11,824 nt of DNA from Chrysochromulina tobinii. Lineage: Eukaryota > Haptophyta > Prymnesiales > Chrysochromulinaceae. The notes beneath the pieces were generated by a model, which had not been told where the DNA came from, ran no database searches, and worked only from the letters and a program-made list of their open reading frames with translations. The stretch covers positions 1-11,824 of the forward strand of contig JWZX01000617.1 in assembly GCA_001275005.1 (NCBI GenBank). Reading direction: 5' to 3'. Shown in pieces: positions 1 to 7,735 of the stretch (positions are counted from its first letter, which is position 1; each line of letters begins with the position of its first letter). The position numbers were made by a program, and so were the translations under genes.

Positions 1-253
1 GCGCCTTTCGCCTCCTTTTGAAGCCATTCATTTTCTCAACCCCTTTGGCAGGCGTGGCCTTCTCTCATTTCCGACGATGCGACGATTCCCGGACACGCCG
101 TGAGGGTCTGTGCGTCTCGCGCATCACGCCCTTTGCGTCCTTTCGCTTTTCTTTTCGAGCGCCTTTCACCTCCTTTTGAAGCATTCATTTTCTCAACCCC
201 TTTGGCAGGCGTGGCCCCCAGACACGCCGTGAGGGTCTGTGCGGCTCGCGCAT
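1..253. repeat. Degenerate duplicated non-coding block
   Basis: Two sequence modules each occur twice here. The first (1-59 and 159-216) is a pyrimidine-rich stretch that includes CCTTTTGAAG and CCCCTTTGGCAGGCGTGGCC. The copies differ by only a few bases. The second (91-124 and 220-253) has the core GTGAGGGTCTGTGCG followed by a CTCGCGCAT-like end. A third, isolated copy of that core lies at 601-623. Spacing between the paired copies is unequal (about 158 and 130 bp), so this is a diverged duplication and not a clean tandem array. No convincing coding sequence overlaps it. The short frames here are repeated products of the modules themselves. Confidence 0.7.
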
Positions 254-600
254 GGCCTCGCACCAGCACGCGCTTCGCATTCCAACCCCCCGTCCCAGTA
301 CATCCACCCTCACCCTTCCGCTGACCCCCTTGATCCTTTGCCCCCCTTCACAAGTTCTACTCTTCTTGCATTTTGCCCCCTTTTCTGCTAGTCCTTCGAC
401 ACATTTGGATGATCACTCAGGGTCTCTTTCCAGGAGAGGGGTCTCCCACCTTTGGGAGACCTTACTCTCCACCACTCGCGAAATTTTTTCTGACGCGGAC
501 GGTCCGGATTCATCGCTCAAAAGGGATGTTAGGGATCAAGCCTGGAACAATGGTCTGGAAGGTGGAAGCACGGCCCGCAATCGGCGCAGTTCGTGGTGGA

Positions 601-623
601 GTGAGGGTCTGTGCGTCACGCAT
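601..623. repeat. Third copy of the GTGAGGGTCTGTGCG module
   Basis: This is an isolated copy of the motif found at 91-124 and 220-253. It is followed by a TCACGCAT end and a T-rich and C-rich stretch (about 660-710), similar in style to the flanks of the first copies. It indicates that the module is dispersed over at least 600 bp. Confidence 0.6.
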
Positions 624-1407
624 ACACGTGCCTTCGTCCCACGATTTCCCTATTTCCGAAGGCCTTCGTTACTTTCACGATTTTTGTTTTTTAACCCCCC
701 TAACCCCCGCGCCTCCTCGAGGGCCGGGTGGGGCTCAACCGGCAATGGCAAGGCCATGTATGACTGGCTTGTCAATCATGGCTCCACTGATGACGCGGCC
801 ACGCAAGAGCTCCTGCTGCCAGACGTTCGACCGGCGTTCCACACCTTTCAGGTATGGAGATGCGTGATACTTGGAGTCGGAGGTCTTGAGGAACGCTCGT
901 GTTCGCCCACCTCTGTGGTTGGCGTATTCAACAAACTCGCCGCGGTCAACCTCTTCGACAACGGCGTCTTCGAGAGGCCCGAAGGCATATTAACTGACAA
1001 TGGCTTGTTCAACATGATGCAGAACAGCGGCCGGTGCGCCGTCTTGCAAAGCCATCTGCCCACCCTCAACCTCAACGGCGGTTCCTCAGCAGCAGGCGAA
1101 GAGCTCGAAATCGGAAACGAGGACAAGCCAGATGCTAAGGCAAATTCCACGGGGAACGACAGGAACCGTGTTCTAATCAAGTCGCCGACCTACCTGCGCT
1201 ACCCGCCAGGCCTTGGATTCTCTGCGAGTTGTTCATCCGACAGCGGTACGCCCATCGGTAAAGCAAGCGTGGACATCAGCGGTGACTTGCTTGGCACGGC
1301 CTCACTGCAGCCACACTCTTCCACGTCATCCACGCCTCCTCTACTGCAAATCCCGCCAAAATGCCCTAAGCCTATTCCCACAGCTGGATGGAGAGGGGAG
1401 AGGACGC

Positions 1408-1776
1408 CTGCCTCATCTGGGGGGGGCGCGGAAGATTTTGATGAACAACCTCCGGCCCCATGCGGGAGCGAGCCCAATGCCACCTTCCGCAACTACATGG
1501 CGCGCCTGTACATTACCTCTACATCCCTCTTCCGCTTCAGCCACACCACCTCTATGGAACACCCAGCCAAGAACTCTGACCATTGCAGATCAGGTCTTGA
1601 CGCGGCTGTTTGGGGGGGGGAGAGGGGATGGCCTCATCTGGGGGGGAGAACCGAAACCGGAGCATTTCAAGGAAGAAATGCCAGCCTGATGTGGGGGGGA
1701 TCATCAGGATGCATGTCTGCATGGCATGACTCTGACGCCTCAACACTCGACGAGCTCAGTGTCTCGTCGGGGGGGG
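1408..1776. repeat. Recurrent G-run motif (GCCTSATSTG followed by 7-8 G)
   Basis: The motif GCCTCATCTG or GCCTGATGTG, running into an uninterrupted G tract, occurs three times, with G runs at 1419-1426, 1640-1646 and 1693-1699. Two more G runs, at 1612-1620 and 1769-1776, lack the prefix. Five G tracts of 7-9 bases within about 360 bp on one strand is far from the local background. A purine-rich GAGAGGGGA element precedes two of the copies. No function can be assigned. Single-strand G-quadruplex formation is possible in principle, although the tracts are widely spaced. Confidence 0.55.
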
Positions 1777-1820
1777 TGACACAACCGTGTTCATGTGTGA
1801 ATAGTGGTGGGTGTCTGTAA

Positions 1821-2281
1821 CCGATCATCGTATGGTCGAGGTTGTCCAGTTGCCTTTCCAGGCAAGTATCCGGGCAGAGCCAGTCCCCGACTCTGTTCCG
1901 TGACTGGACGACAGCGACCTCGATGGTGGTCCTTGTCTTTGTGCGTGTGCGCAGTGGCGCCAGTGCACAGCTCAGTGGAGCATACTAACAGTGAAACCAG
2001 TACGTCTTAGTGCAATAGCGATGTCAACTACTGGCTCTTCAAGTCTCGAAACACACTCTCGACTCTGGACACCTCCTCGCGTAAAGCAAATGCAAGTACA
2101 GACGACCCTTTGAACATCACACCATACTCATCCTACATTTAACCTACTACATTACACAAACGTCAACGTACCGGCTGGACGCAAAAAATCCTGACCTCTG
2201 AAGAGAAGAAGTGCTGGAAAAGTGAGGAGGCCACCGCACGACTCGCTGCGCCTCCTGCTGCAACGTCATCCCCGGCCCCCG
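1821..2281. other. Gene-free stretch, includes likely 3' UTR of the antiporter gene
   Basis: I see no supported gene here. The sequence is less GC-rich than the flanks, especially about 2080-2170, where AT-rich ACATTTAACC-like DNA occurs. The antiporter gene, read on the minus strand, stops at 2282-2284, so its 3' UTR and polyadenylation site should lie immediately to the left. No AATAAA-type signal stands out, which is common in protists and not informative. Confidence 0.5.
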
Positions 2282-4763
2282 CTACGTATGTGTGGCTTCT
2301 GACCCTCGCTGTGACTTCTGGCGCGCGCGCATATCGCGGCTCTCCGCCACGAAGCCATCGAGGCCGAGGCTGACACGCTGCGCCTTGTAGCCCGAGGCTA
2401 GCCACCCCTCGTCCTCCTCAGCATGCAGGCCACTTGCGGGCGCCCACTCGACCTCTGCCGCAACCGCGACCGCATGGCGCCGCACCAAAGGAGGGGGGGG
2501 GGCTGGAGGTCCTGTAGACTTGTGGCCTTCAGAACTTTGACGGGAAATGGGCGAGAAATGGACGGAAGATTGACTGGACAGGGGTGGCTTGAGGTTCTCG
2601 GAATATGCAGTCAGGTTCTCCGGCCGCAGTGCCACCTTGCTCGTCTGCCCGTCGATCAGCACGTGCCAGAGGCCCTTGATCGCGTCGTGCGCGACCACGC
2701 GTGCTTTCGTGCCGTTCAGGTCGGTGCGCTGCGAGAGCCCAGCCACTGTGCAAATGTCGCCGACGACGATAACCAGCTCAGCCGAGGGCGAGACGATGGC
2801 GACCGGCATGTCGCCAGAGGCATGCGTGCCGTTGAGCGCCGTGTCGCCCGAGGCATGCTTGCCGTTGAGCGCCGTGTCGCCCGAAGCATGCGTGCCGTTG
2901 CTCGACCCTCTCTGAAGCGCCGTCGTGGTACCGGGCATGCGCCTGTCATCTCTCTGAGCGTCGCTGCCCCCCTCAACGGCCGCCACCGCCATCGGAAAGG
3001 GGTCGTCTTCCAGCGTGACCTTCTGGAGCAGGGCAGCGCTATCCTGATCACCCTGCTCAACGCCTGGCAACCACCGCTCAAGGCTCACAGTGCCGCCATC
3101 GGTGAAGAGCGTCCGCAGCACGCCGAGCAGAGCTCCCACACGCCTCTGCACGCGCGCCTCAGCTTGCTCATCTAACTGCAGCGTCGCCGGGACTAGCACG
3201 CTTGGATCGCCGACGAAGAGCTCGTTGGTCACCTGTGGGGAAGGAAGGAAGGGCGCCGTGGTGAGAATTCGCATGCGCGCGCGCGCACGCTCGGAACGAC
3301 CCGGCAACGAGCTCATTGGTCACCTGGCGGCGCTCCTCGTCGTGCTGCGAGCGGAAGTCGAGGATGATCAACTTCTCAGCGCTGAGTGCCTCGAAGAGAC
3401 GCCCGTTGAGTCCCCACGTTGGTGCAGAGACGGTGCGTAGCTGGAAGTGTACGGGCACCGCGGCCGAGCCGGCGCCCAGAGACTTGGCGCCGGTGGCCAG
3501 TGACGCGCGGCTTCGCGCGCTCGCCCCCTCGATGAGAGCGACCGCGGTGCGGTGATTGCGATTGATGACGAGCCGCAGAAGCACGGGCGAGACGAGGATG
3601 CTGAGGACGACGGCGAGGATGACTGAGGCGAAGGCGCGCTGATCCAGGAGCCCAGCGGAGCGCGCTGTCGTCGCGACGACAAAGGCGAACTCGCCCCAAG
3701 CCGACATCGCCAGCCCAACCGTCCAAAACTGGCCCCAGTTCAACGGCATGGCCCACAGGCCGGTCGCAATCTTGCCCAGGACGGCGACGCTGAGGATGGC
3801 GGCGCCCTTGAGGACCTCGAGGGACGCGAACTCATTGATGGGCACCGCGAACGCGATCGTCGCTGCGAAAAAGATGCGCAGCAGCCACTGCATGAGGCGC
3901 TTGACCTGGCGGGCCCACGAGTCGTGGACGTCGCGATCGGTGCAAAAGGAGAGGCCGGAGAGGAAGGCTCCGAGGAGCGGTGAGGAGCCGAGCTCGTGGC
4001 AGAGCGGTACGAGGATCATCGCGAGCAGCATCAGCATGCCGAGCAGTACCTTTGGGAGCCTCTTCGGCGGTATCCGGGGCTTCAGCCGCCTCATGAGCCC
4101 GGGCACCACCTGCACGCCCAGCCAGAGGCCCAAGGCAAGGAGACCCACCGACGACACGATTGGGCGCAGCAGCGACATGGCCGATGCATCGTCGAGCGCC
4201 TGCAGCTCAGAGAGCAAGATCAGCGCGATGATGTCGTCCAGCACCGCGGCCGAGATCACGAGCTGGCCTGTCGGGGTGTTGAGCACTTTGCCCCGCTTGA
4301 GCACGTTCAGCGCGACGCCCATAGAGGTCGGTGCGAGCGTGCAGCCGACGGCGAGTGCCGAGCGCCAGCTGAGGCCGAGCACGCCAATGGAGAGCGCGGT
4401 CGCAATCGCGAGCGGTGCGAGCGAGCCCGAGATTGCCACACCCAGGCCACGCAGCCCGAGGAGGCGCAGCATCTCCAAGTCGACGTCTAGCCCCGCCTCG
4501 ATGACGAGCAGCATCAACCCGACCTCGCCGTAGAGCACAAGCGCATGGTGCTCAGGCACCACGTTGGCAAAGTTAGGCCCGAGCAGCCCGCCCACGACGA
4601 TCTCACCCACAAGGGCGGGGCACCCAATCCGATGGAAGCACTTGCCCGTAACCCAGACAAGCGTGATGAAGAAGACTATCCACAGGATATGGTGGAACTC
4701 GTTGGCGTCGTCTTCGATCGCGTCGTCTAGGGAAGACGCGCCGCACGATACGTTGCTCGCCAT
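2282..4763 (-). CDS. CPA2/NapA-type monovalent cation:proton antiporter with long cytosolic C-terminal tail (2 exons)
   Basis: Exon 1 is 4763-3324 and exon 2 is 3232-2282, joined in phase 0 to give 796 residues. Residues 24-400 form 12-13 hydrophobic segments of the sodium/proton exchanger fold. VLDDIIALILL (D176 and D177) matches the paired acidic ion-binding site of NapA-like antiporters. The lysine in LGKIATGL (K331) is in the place of the TM10 lysine that pairs with the first aspartate. A WGEFAFV motif follows at 356-362. The family exchanges Na+ or K+ for H+ across a membrane; which ion and which membrane cannot be told. The tail (401-796) holds a segment with LIILDFRSQH (465-474), an 11-residue repeat (about 590-621) and an SH3-like stretch (about 636-687, with DLNG and ALRPENL). 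The ATG is directly preceded by an in-frame TGA, which fixes the start unless an upstream exon exists. A C10 run (2493-2502 on the plus strand) encodes the proline cluster near residue 725. Confidence 0.88.
2805..2900 (-). repeat. In-frame 33 bp coding repeat in antiporter tail
   Basis: Two full 33 bp units (2821-2853 and 2854-2886) are flanked by partial units on each side. Translated on the minus strand they give an 11-residue repeat of the type ALNGxHASGDT. The period is a multiple of three and keeps the frame, so copy number could vary without breaking the protein. The segment lies in a low-complexity linker between the membrane-proximal part of the tail and the SH3-like stretch. Confidence 0.8.
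3233..3323 (-). other. Antiporter intron 1, a diverged tandem copy of the exon 2 start
   Basis: This is a 91 bp GT-AG intron, phase 0, between Q480 and V481. It ends in a strong pyrimidine tract (CCCTTCCTTCCTTCCCCACAG, minus strand) preceded by TCTCAC as a plausible branch site. Retention would shift the frame and stop 51 codons into the read-through, so splicing is needed to reach the tail. The first 39 intron bases (3323 down to 3285) align to the first 37 bases of exon 2 (3232 down to 3196) with 31 matches, 6 mismatches and one 2-base gap. CAG also precedes both copies. A GCGCGC run follows the duplicated part. This is direct sequence evidence; tandem duplication as the origin is inference. 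Confidence 0.85.
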
Positions 4764-5311
4764 TCACGAAAAAGGAGATGAACGCACTCCCTCGTCCGCG
4801 AATACACCTGCCGAGGTCGTGTTTGAGCCACTCGACCTCAACCTCGCTGCAGCAGACAAAAACCCGCGGCGGCGAAGCGATAAACTTTCTAGATTTGGAA
4901 TTTGAGGTGCGGCGCATTAGAAGAACAAAAATCCGTGTGCCCGCCGTGTGCCCCGTGTGTGTCCTGTGTGTGTGTGTCCCCCAATTTCGGGAGCTGAATA
5001 ATTCCGGAAGCTCTGTCGAGCGGAAGTGCGGAACCGCATGTCGAACATGTCCCCAGCACATGGCCGCGTGACGCCAGGAGCAGCACGATCTGGTGTGCCC
5101 GCCGTTGTGACTAGTTTTCGCCGTAGTGCGAGAGCCCGCCAGCCCCCAGGCCCAGCGCGCCCAGCGCCACAGTGCACAGAGCATGAAAGACGATTCTTAC
5201 GTAGATGAAACGTATGCTGAATGTTCGACCAATCATCAGCATCATAAGGGCCCAGCAGCGAGCAGAAAGTGACCAGCAACTGCTCGAGCTCACTCGTCTC
5301 GTCGCTCGGGC
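4764..5311. other. Intergenic region between SCP2 and antiporter genes
   Basis: These 548 bp separate two genes read in the same direction (minus). They should contain the SCP2 3' UTR on the right and the antiporter promoter and 5' UTR on the left. No supported coding sequence, tRNA or other RNA gene was recognised. The main visible element is a GT-rich simple repeat at 4933-4976. Open frames crossing this region have no recognisable composition or motif. Confidence 0.5.
4933..4976. repeat. Imperfect GT/CA microsatellite
   Basis: The plus strand shows clusters of GTGTG separated by CC-type interruptions, ending in an uninterrupted run of about six GT units. It lies in the presumed 5' region of the antiporter gene, where the transcript strand would read CA-rich. 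No function is implied. Confidence 0.75.
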
Positions 5312-5722
5312 TCATAATTTCGACTTCGGCTCGGGCGCCTTTTTGAGCAGCTCGCCGAGCTTCTGCGCGAGCGTTGATTTCCCCTTTACCTTCAGCTTGC
5401 CACTCATGTACGCCGACATCGCATTCAGCTTACCAGTCGCGAGCGCGAGCAGGTCGGCGTCAGAGATGGTGATCTCGCAGTCTGCTTTGGCGCCGGCCGG
5501 GTCGTTAGCGACACTCACGCTGCCGACGGCGTTGGCGCCTGCCTTAGCGTCCACGACCCACGCAACCTTCGCCTTCTCGGGTCCTCCAGTAACGTGAAAG
5601 AGGAACGTTCCATTCACCGTTTTGAGCAGCGCGGGATTGGCCTTGAGGTTACCGGCCATCTTGGCGAAGACCTCATTGCTCTTGAAGCCGACGGGGCCCT
5701 GTGCTTCGTCCGTGTCGCTCAT
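5312..5722 (-). CDS. SCP2-domain sterol/lipid carrier protein with C-terminal SKL (peroxisomal)
   Basis: This is a single-exon gene of 136 residues made almost wholly of one SCP2 (sterol carrier protein 2) domain. The family binds fatty acids, acyl-CoA and sterols in a hydrophobic tunnel. Visible hallmarks are the TFLFHVTGG strand region (about 39-47), an acidic CEITISDADLLALATGK segment (about 82-98) and the YMSGKLKVKG motif (about 104-113), where SCP2 domains carry a conserved G-K-[LIM]-K-[ILV]-x-G. The last three residues are SKL, preceded by proline and lysine (PKSKL), a canonical type 1 peroxisomal targeting signal. This suggests a free matrix protein, perhaps serving beta-oxidation. The length matches stand-alone SCP2 proteins. 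The full domain fits in one open frame, so no intron is needed. It diverges from the TTL gene. Confidence 0.92.
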   Translation of the reverse strand: MSDTDEAQGPVGFKSNEVFAKMAGNLKANPALLKTVNGTFLFHVTGGPEKAKVAWVVDAKAGANAVGSVSVANDPAGAKADCEITISDADLLALATGKLNAMSAYMSGKLKVKGKSTLAQKLGELLKKAPEPKSKL

Positions 5723-5961
5723 GGCGTGGTCAAGTCAAGTCAAGTCATGTTGGATCCCCCCCGCCATCTCCATCGACTCCCGTCCTCCCCTGCTGGCTTC
5801 CGGAGCACATTCGATAGGCTTCCGTTTGGTTGACTGTTGATCATGAATGGAACTTATCCATGGAGTGCAATCTGCAGAGTGCAATCCCGCATCCCCTTGG
5901 GCCGCCCCTTGGCTGGGTATAGGCGGCGCGGCGCGGCAGACTCAGTTCACGCCGTGCGCCA
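5723..5961. promoter_or_regulatory. Divergent promoter region between SCP2 and TTL genes
   Basis: The two ATGs face away from each other across 239 bp, so both promoters and 5' UTRs must overlap or share this segment unless an unseen 5' exon exists. No clear TATA box was identified. Visible features are a pentamer repeat at 5729-5747 and a GAGTGCAATC decamer repeated near 5864-5886. The role is inferred from gene arrangement only. Confidence 0.5.
5729..5747 (-). repeat. Pentamer repeat TTGAC x3-4 just upstream of SCP2 start
   Basis: On the minus strand TTGAC recurs in direct succession and ends about 6 bases before the SCP2 ATG, so it is probably in the 5' UTR. In land plants TTGAC is the core of the WRKY-bound W-box, but using that here would be speculation. 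A simple slippage repeat is just as likely. Confidence 0.6.
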
Positions 5962-7624
5962 ATGGCGTGGACGCTCGCTGCGGTCAACTACAATGAAAAG
6001 AGGAGGCTCGGCGCGCCCTTCTGCGAGCTGCGCGACGGCAAACTCGGCTCTGTGTACACCATGCTGACCGAGATGCTAGAGCGGCGAGGAGACTGGAGAC
6101 GAAAGACCGCAGCGAGGAGTCGTGGCGGACTCATGCTGCCACCGAGCTTCCACTTGCTGCTCGGCACTGCGCAAGGCAAGGGCATACCATGGGAGTACCA
6201 CCAATGCAAAAGCACCGGTGGCCCTCCGCTCGTGAACTACTACTACGGCTTCGAGACTCTGACACGAAAGGCTGACCTGGTGGCCATGCTCCAGAACTCA
6301 GAGGCAACCTGTGGCGGCAACTGGCCAACGCACATGCCCGTCAGGCTGATGGCTCCCGTATGCGTGCCAGGCCACCTCGTATGGGAGCTCCTGCCCAAGT
6401 CATTTGCCTTCTATCCGGATCGTGGGATCACTCACCAGCGATTCCGCAGCTCCTTTTTCGCGGCCTTCGCGGCGGCAGAGCGCGCGCACGGATCGCTCCA
6501 CAACGTATGGATCGTCAAGCCGTCGAACGGTATGGTGATTGCGCTCGATTGCGCGCGATTGCGCGTGATTGCGCGTGATTGCGCTTGATTGCGCTTGATT
6601 GCGTCCGTGGAGGTCCAAAGGTATGGTGACCTCTCGTCTGTGCCCTCGCTGCATGTAAGGTTGCAAAGGCGAGCGCATCTTCCTCTCGAGCTCGTACAAC
6701 GAGATTGTGCAGTTCCTGATGGAGGAGGCAATGCACGCCGCGTATGGCGAGGTGATTGCTTCCGCCTGGGTGGTGCAGCGGTACATTCACAACCCGCTGC
6801 TACTCCGGGGTGGGCGCAAGTTTGACCTGCGCTGTTGGGTGCTGCTCGATGCGGACTACAACGTCTGGCTCTACCAGCAGGTGAGAAATAAGAGGACTGT
6901 ATCCCTTTTTGGATTGAGCGATATTCTTTGCGTTCCATGACAACTTTGCGTCGAACCCGCCACTCCGACCGTCGCGCGCAGGGCGTCGCGCGAACGGCGG
7001 CTGTGCCCTACGACATTCACGACCTGGCGAACTACTTCGCGCATTTGACGAACCATTGCATTGCCGAGACACACGCCGCCTTTGGAGCGTACGAGCCGAA
7101 CAACGAATTGTTCTACGCGTCGCTGGACGCCGAGTTGAGCCATGCGCTTCCACAGTGCGCTGCCGCGGCAGGCGGCTCCGTCCTGTACGGCCGCATACTA
7201 CCGCAGGTGCGCGCCTTTTGAGGACGCCTTTTGAGGACGCCTTTTGAGGACCCCTTTGATGGCCTCTGATGGCCGCGCATCGCCTCTCTGGTTGCAGGTG
7301 CGCAGGATTGTCGTCCAAACGCTGCTTGCGGCGCGTCCGACGCTGCAGAGTGCGGACGACGATTACTATGCGTTCCAGCTGCTCGGCTACGATTTCGTCA
7401 TCGACTGCGACCTTCGCGTGTGGTTGTGCGAGGTGAACGCCTCTCCTGCCGTTGCGAGCGCGTTGCTTCCAGGGCTAGTGCACGCTCTCATCCGACGCGC
7501 GATCGATCCCATTTGCGTGCCCGACGTGTCCCGGGAGGACGTGCGGCCTCGCGAGGGCGAGGCGGAGGCGTCCAGGGCTAGGCGCGGGGAGGACTTTGAG
7601 TGCATCATGGCTGGACCTCAGTAG
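5962..7624 (+). CDS. TTL: Tubulin-tyrosine ligase homologue (4 exons)
   Basis: Exons 5962-6529, 6660-6880, 6982-7206 and 7298-7624 join in frame to 446 residues, near the usual length of TTL itself. TTL re-adds tyrosine to the C-terminus of alpha-tubulin using ATP. The N-terminal region has the TTL pattern VNYYYGFETLTRKADL (91-106). The ATP-grasp core follows: NVWIVKPSNG (181-190), with GCKGERI across the first splice junction, KFDLRCWVLL (243-252), GVARTAAVPYD (264-274), HLTNHCI (284-290) and WLCEVNASP (380-388), in which E383 and N385 are the expected metal ligands. The match is closer to TTL than to polyglutamylases, because it has HLTNHC and EVNASP with a short C-terminus. All key residues are present. 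The first splice could instead use an AG nine bases downstream, losing C-K-G. The upstream choice keeps the ATP-binding lysine and is preferred. Confidence 0.9.
6530..6659 (+). other. TTL intron 1 with 10 bp minisatellite
   Basis: This is a 130 bp phase 1 GT-AG intron (AACG|GTATGG ... TAAG|GTTGC). Without removal the frame stops at 6586-6588, while removal joins the ATP-grasp motif PSNG-CKGERI. At 6537-6603 there are six or more units of exactly 10 bp, consensus GATTGCGCNY. GGTATGGTGA occurs both at the intron start (6529-6538) and near its end (6620-6629), bracketing the array. Confidence 0.85.
6881..6981 (+). other. TTL intron 2, no tandem array
   Basis: This is a 101 bp phase 0 intron, CAG|GTGAGAAATAAG to CGCGCAG|GGCGTC. 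The join restores WLYQQ-GVART, the family pattern. It is AT-richer than the exons in its first half and has no minisatellite. CGTCGCGCG occurs just before (6970-6978) and just after (6984-6992) the 3' splice site. Confidence 0.85.
7207..7297 (+). other. TTL intron 3 with 13 bp minisatellite
   Basis: This is a 91 bp phase 0 intron. Three exact units of GCCTTTTGAGGAC lie at 7213-7251. CTGAT about 30 bases before the AG is a possible branch site. CAGGTGCGC is present at both ends, spanning the donor (7204-7212) and the acceptor (7295-7303). Joining gives RILPQ-VRRIVV. Confidence 0.85.
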
Positions 7625-7735
7625 ACGGCACCGGGGGTAGTCAGCTACGTAGTATGCTCGGGGGCGATAGAGTCCTGAAGAGCGTAGGAAATAAGCTGTC
7701 TTTTGCTTCGCGTGAATTCACAGCGACTTCGAGCG

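Larger units (their letters stand above)
252..1820 (+). pseudogene. Long open frame of doubtful coding status; possible decayed P-loop protein/mobile element fragment
   Basis: An open frame of 522 codons runs through here, but most of it looks non-coding: it is low complexity, starts inside the repeat block at 220-253, and ends in a region of long G runs. Only a central part looks protein-like. At residues 161-168 (732-755) it reads GSTGNGKA, which resembles a Walker A loop, except that the final Ser/Thr is Ala. About 90 residues later (residues 248-273, roughly 993-1070) comes a stretch with T-D-N-G-L-F and N-S-G-R-C-A-V-L. This layout loosely recalls the P-loop proteins of DUF3987 type that are common in algal and viral mobile DNA. 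That comparison is from memory and weak. An AG|GTATGG junction at 850/851 could be a splice donor or chance. It could equally be a random open frame in GC-rich DNA. Confidence 0.25.

Noticed and set aside
2423-3175. 250-codon open frame on the plus strand
   Set aside because: It is antisense to the antiporter tail. Its product is Arg/His-rich low complexity and repeats only because the 33 bp coding repeat is read backwards.
3748-4533. 261-codon open frame on the plus strand
   Set aside because: It lies antisense to the transmembrane core of the antiporter. The Ser/Arg/Pro-rich product is what the complement of GC-rich hydrophobic codons gives.
6620-6659. Alternative TTL intron 1 acceptor at CAAAG|GTATGG
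   Set aside because: It leads to an in-frame TAA at 6656-6658 before the ATP-grasp motif. The acceptor at 6659 restores PSNGCKGERI.
7703-7735. Upstream extension of the E2 gene by 11 codons
   Set aside because: The extension begins at TTG. The first ATG at 7736 has a good context and gives the expected short N-terminus.
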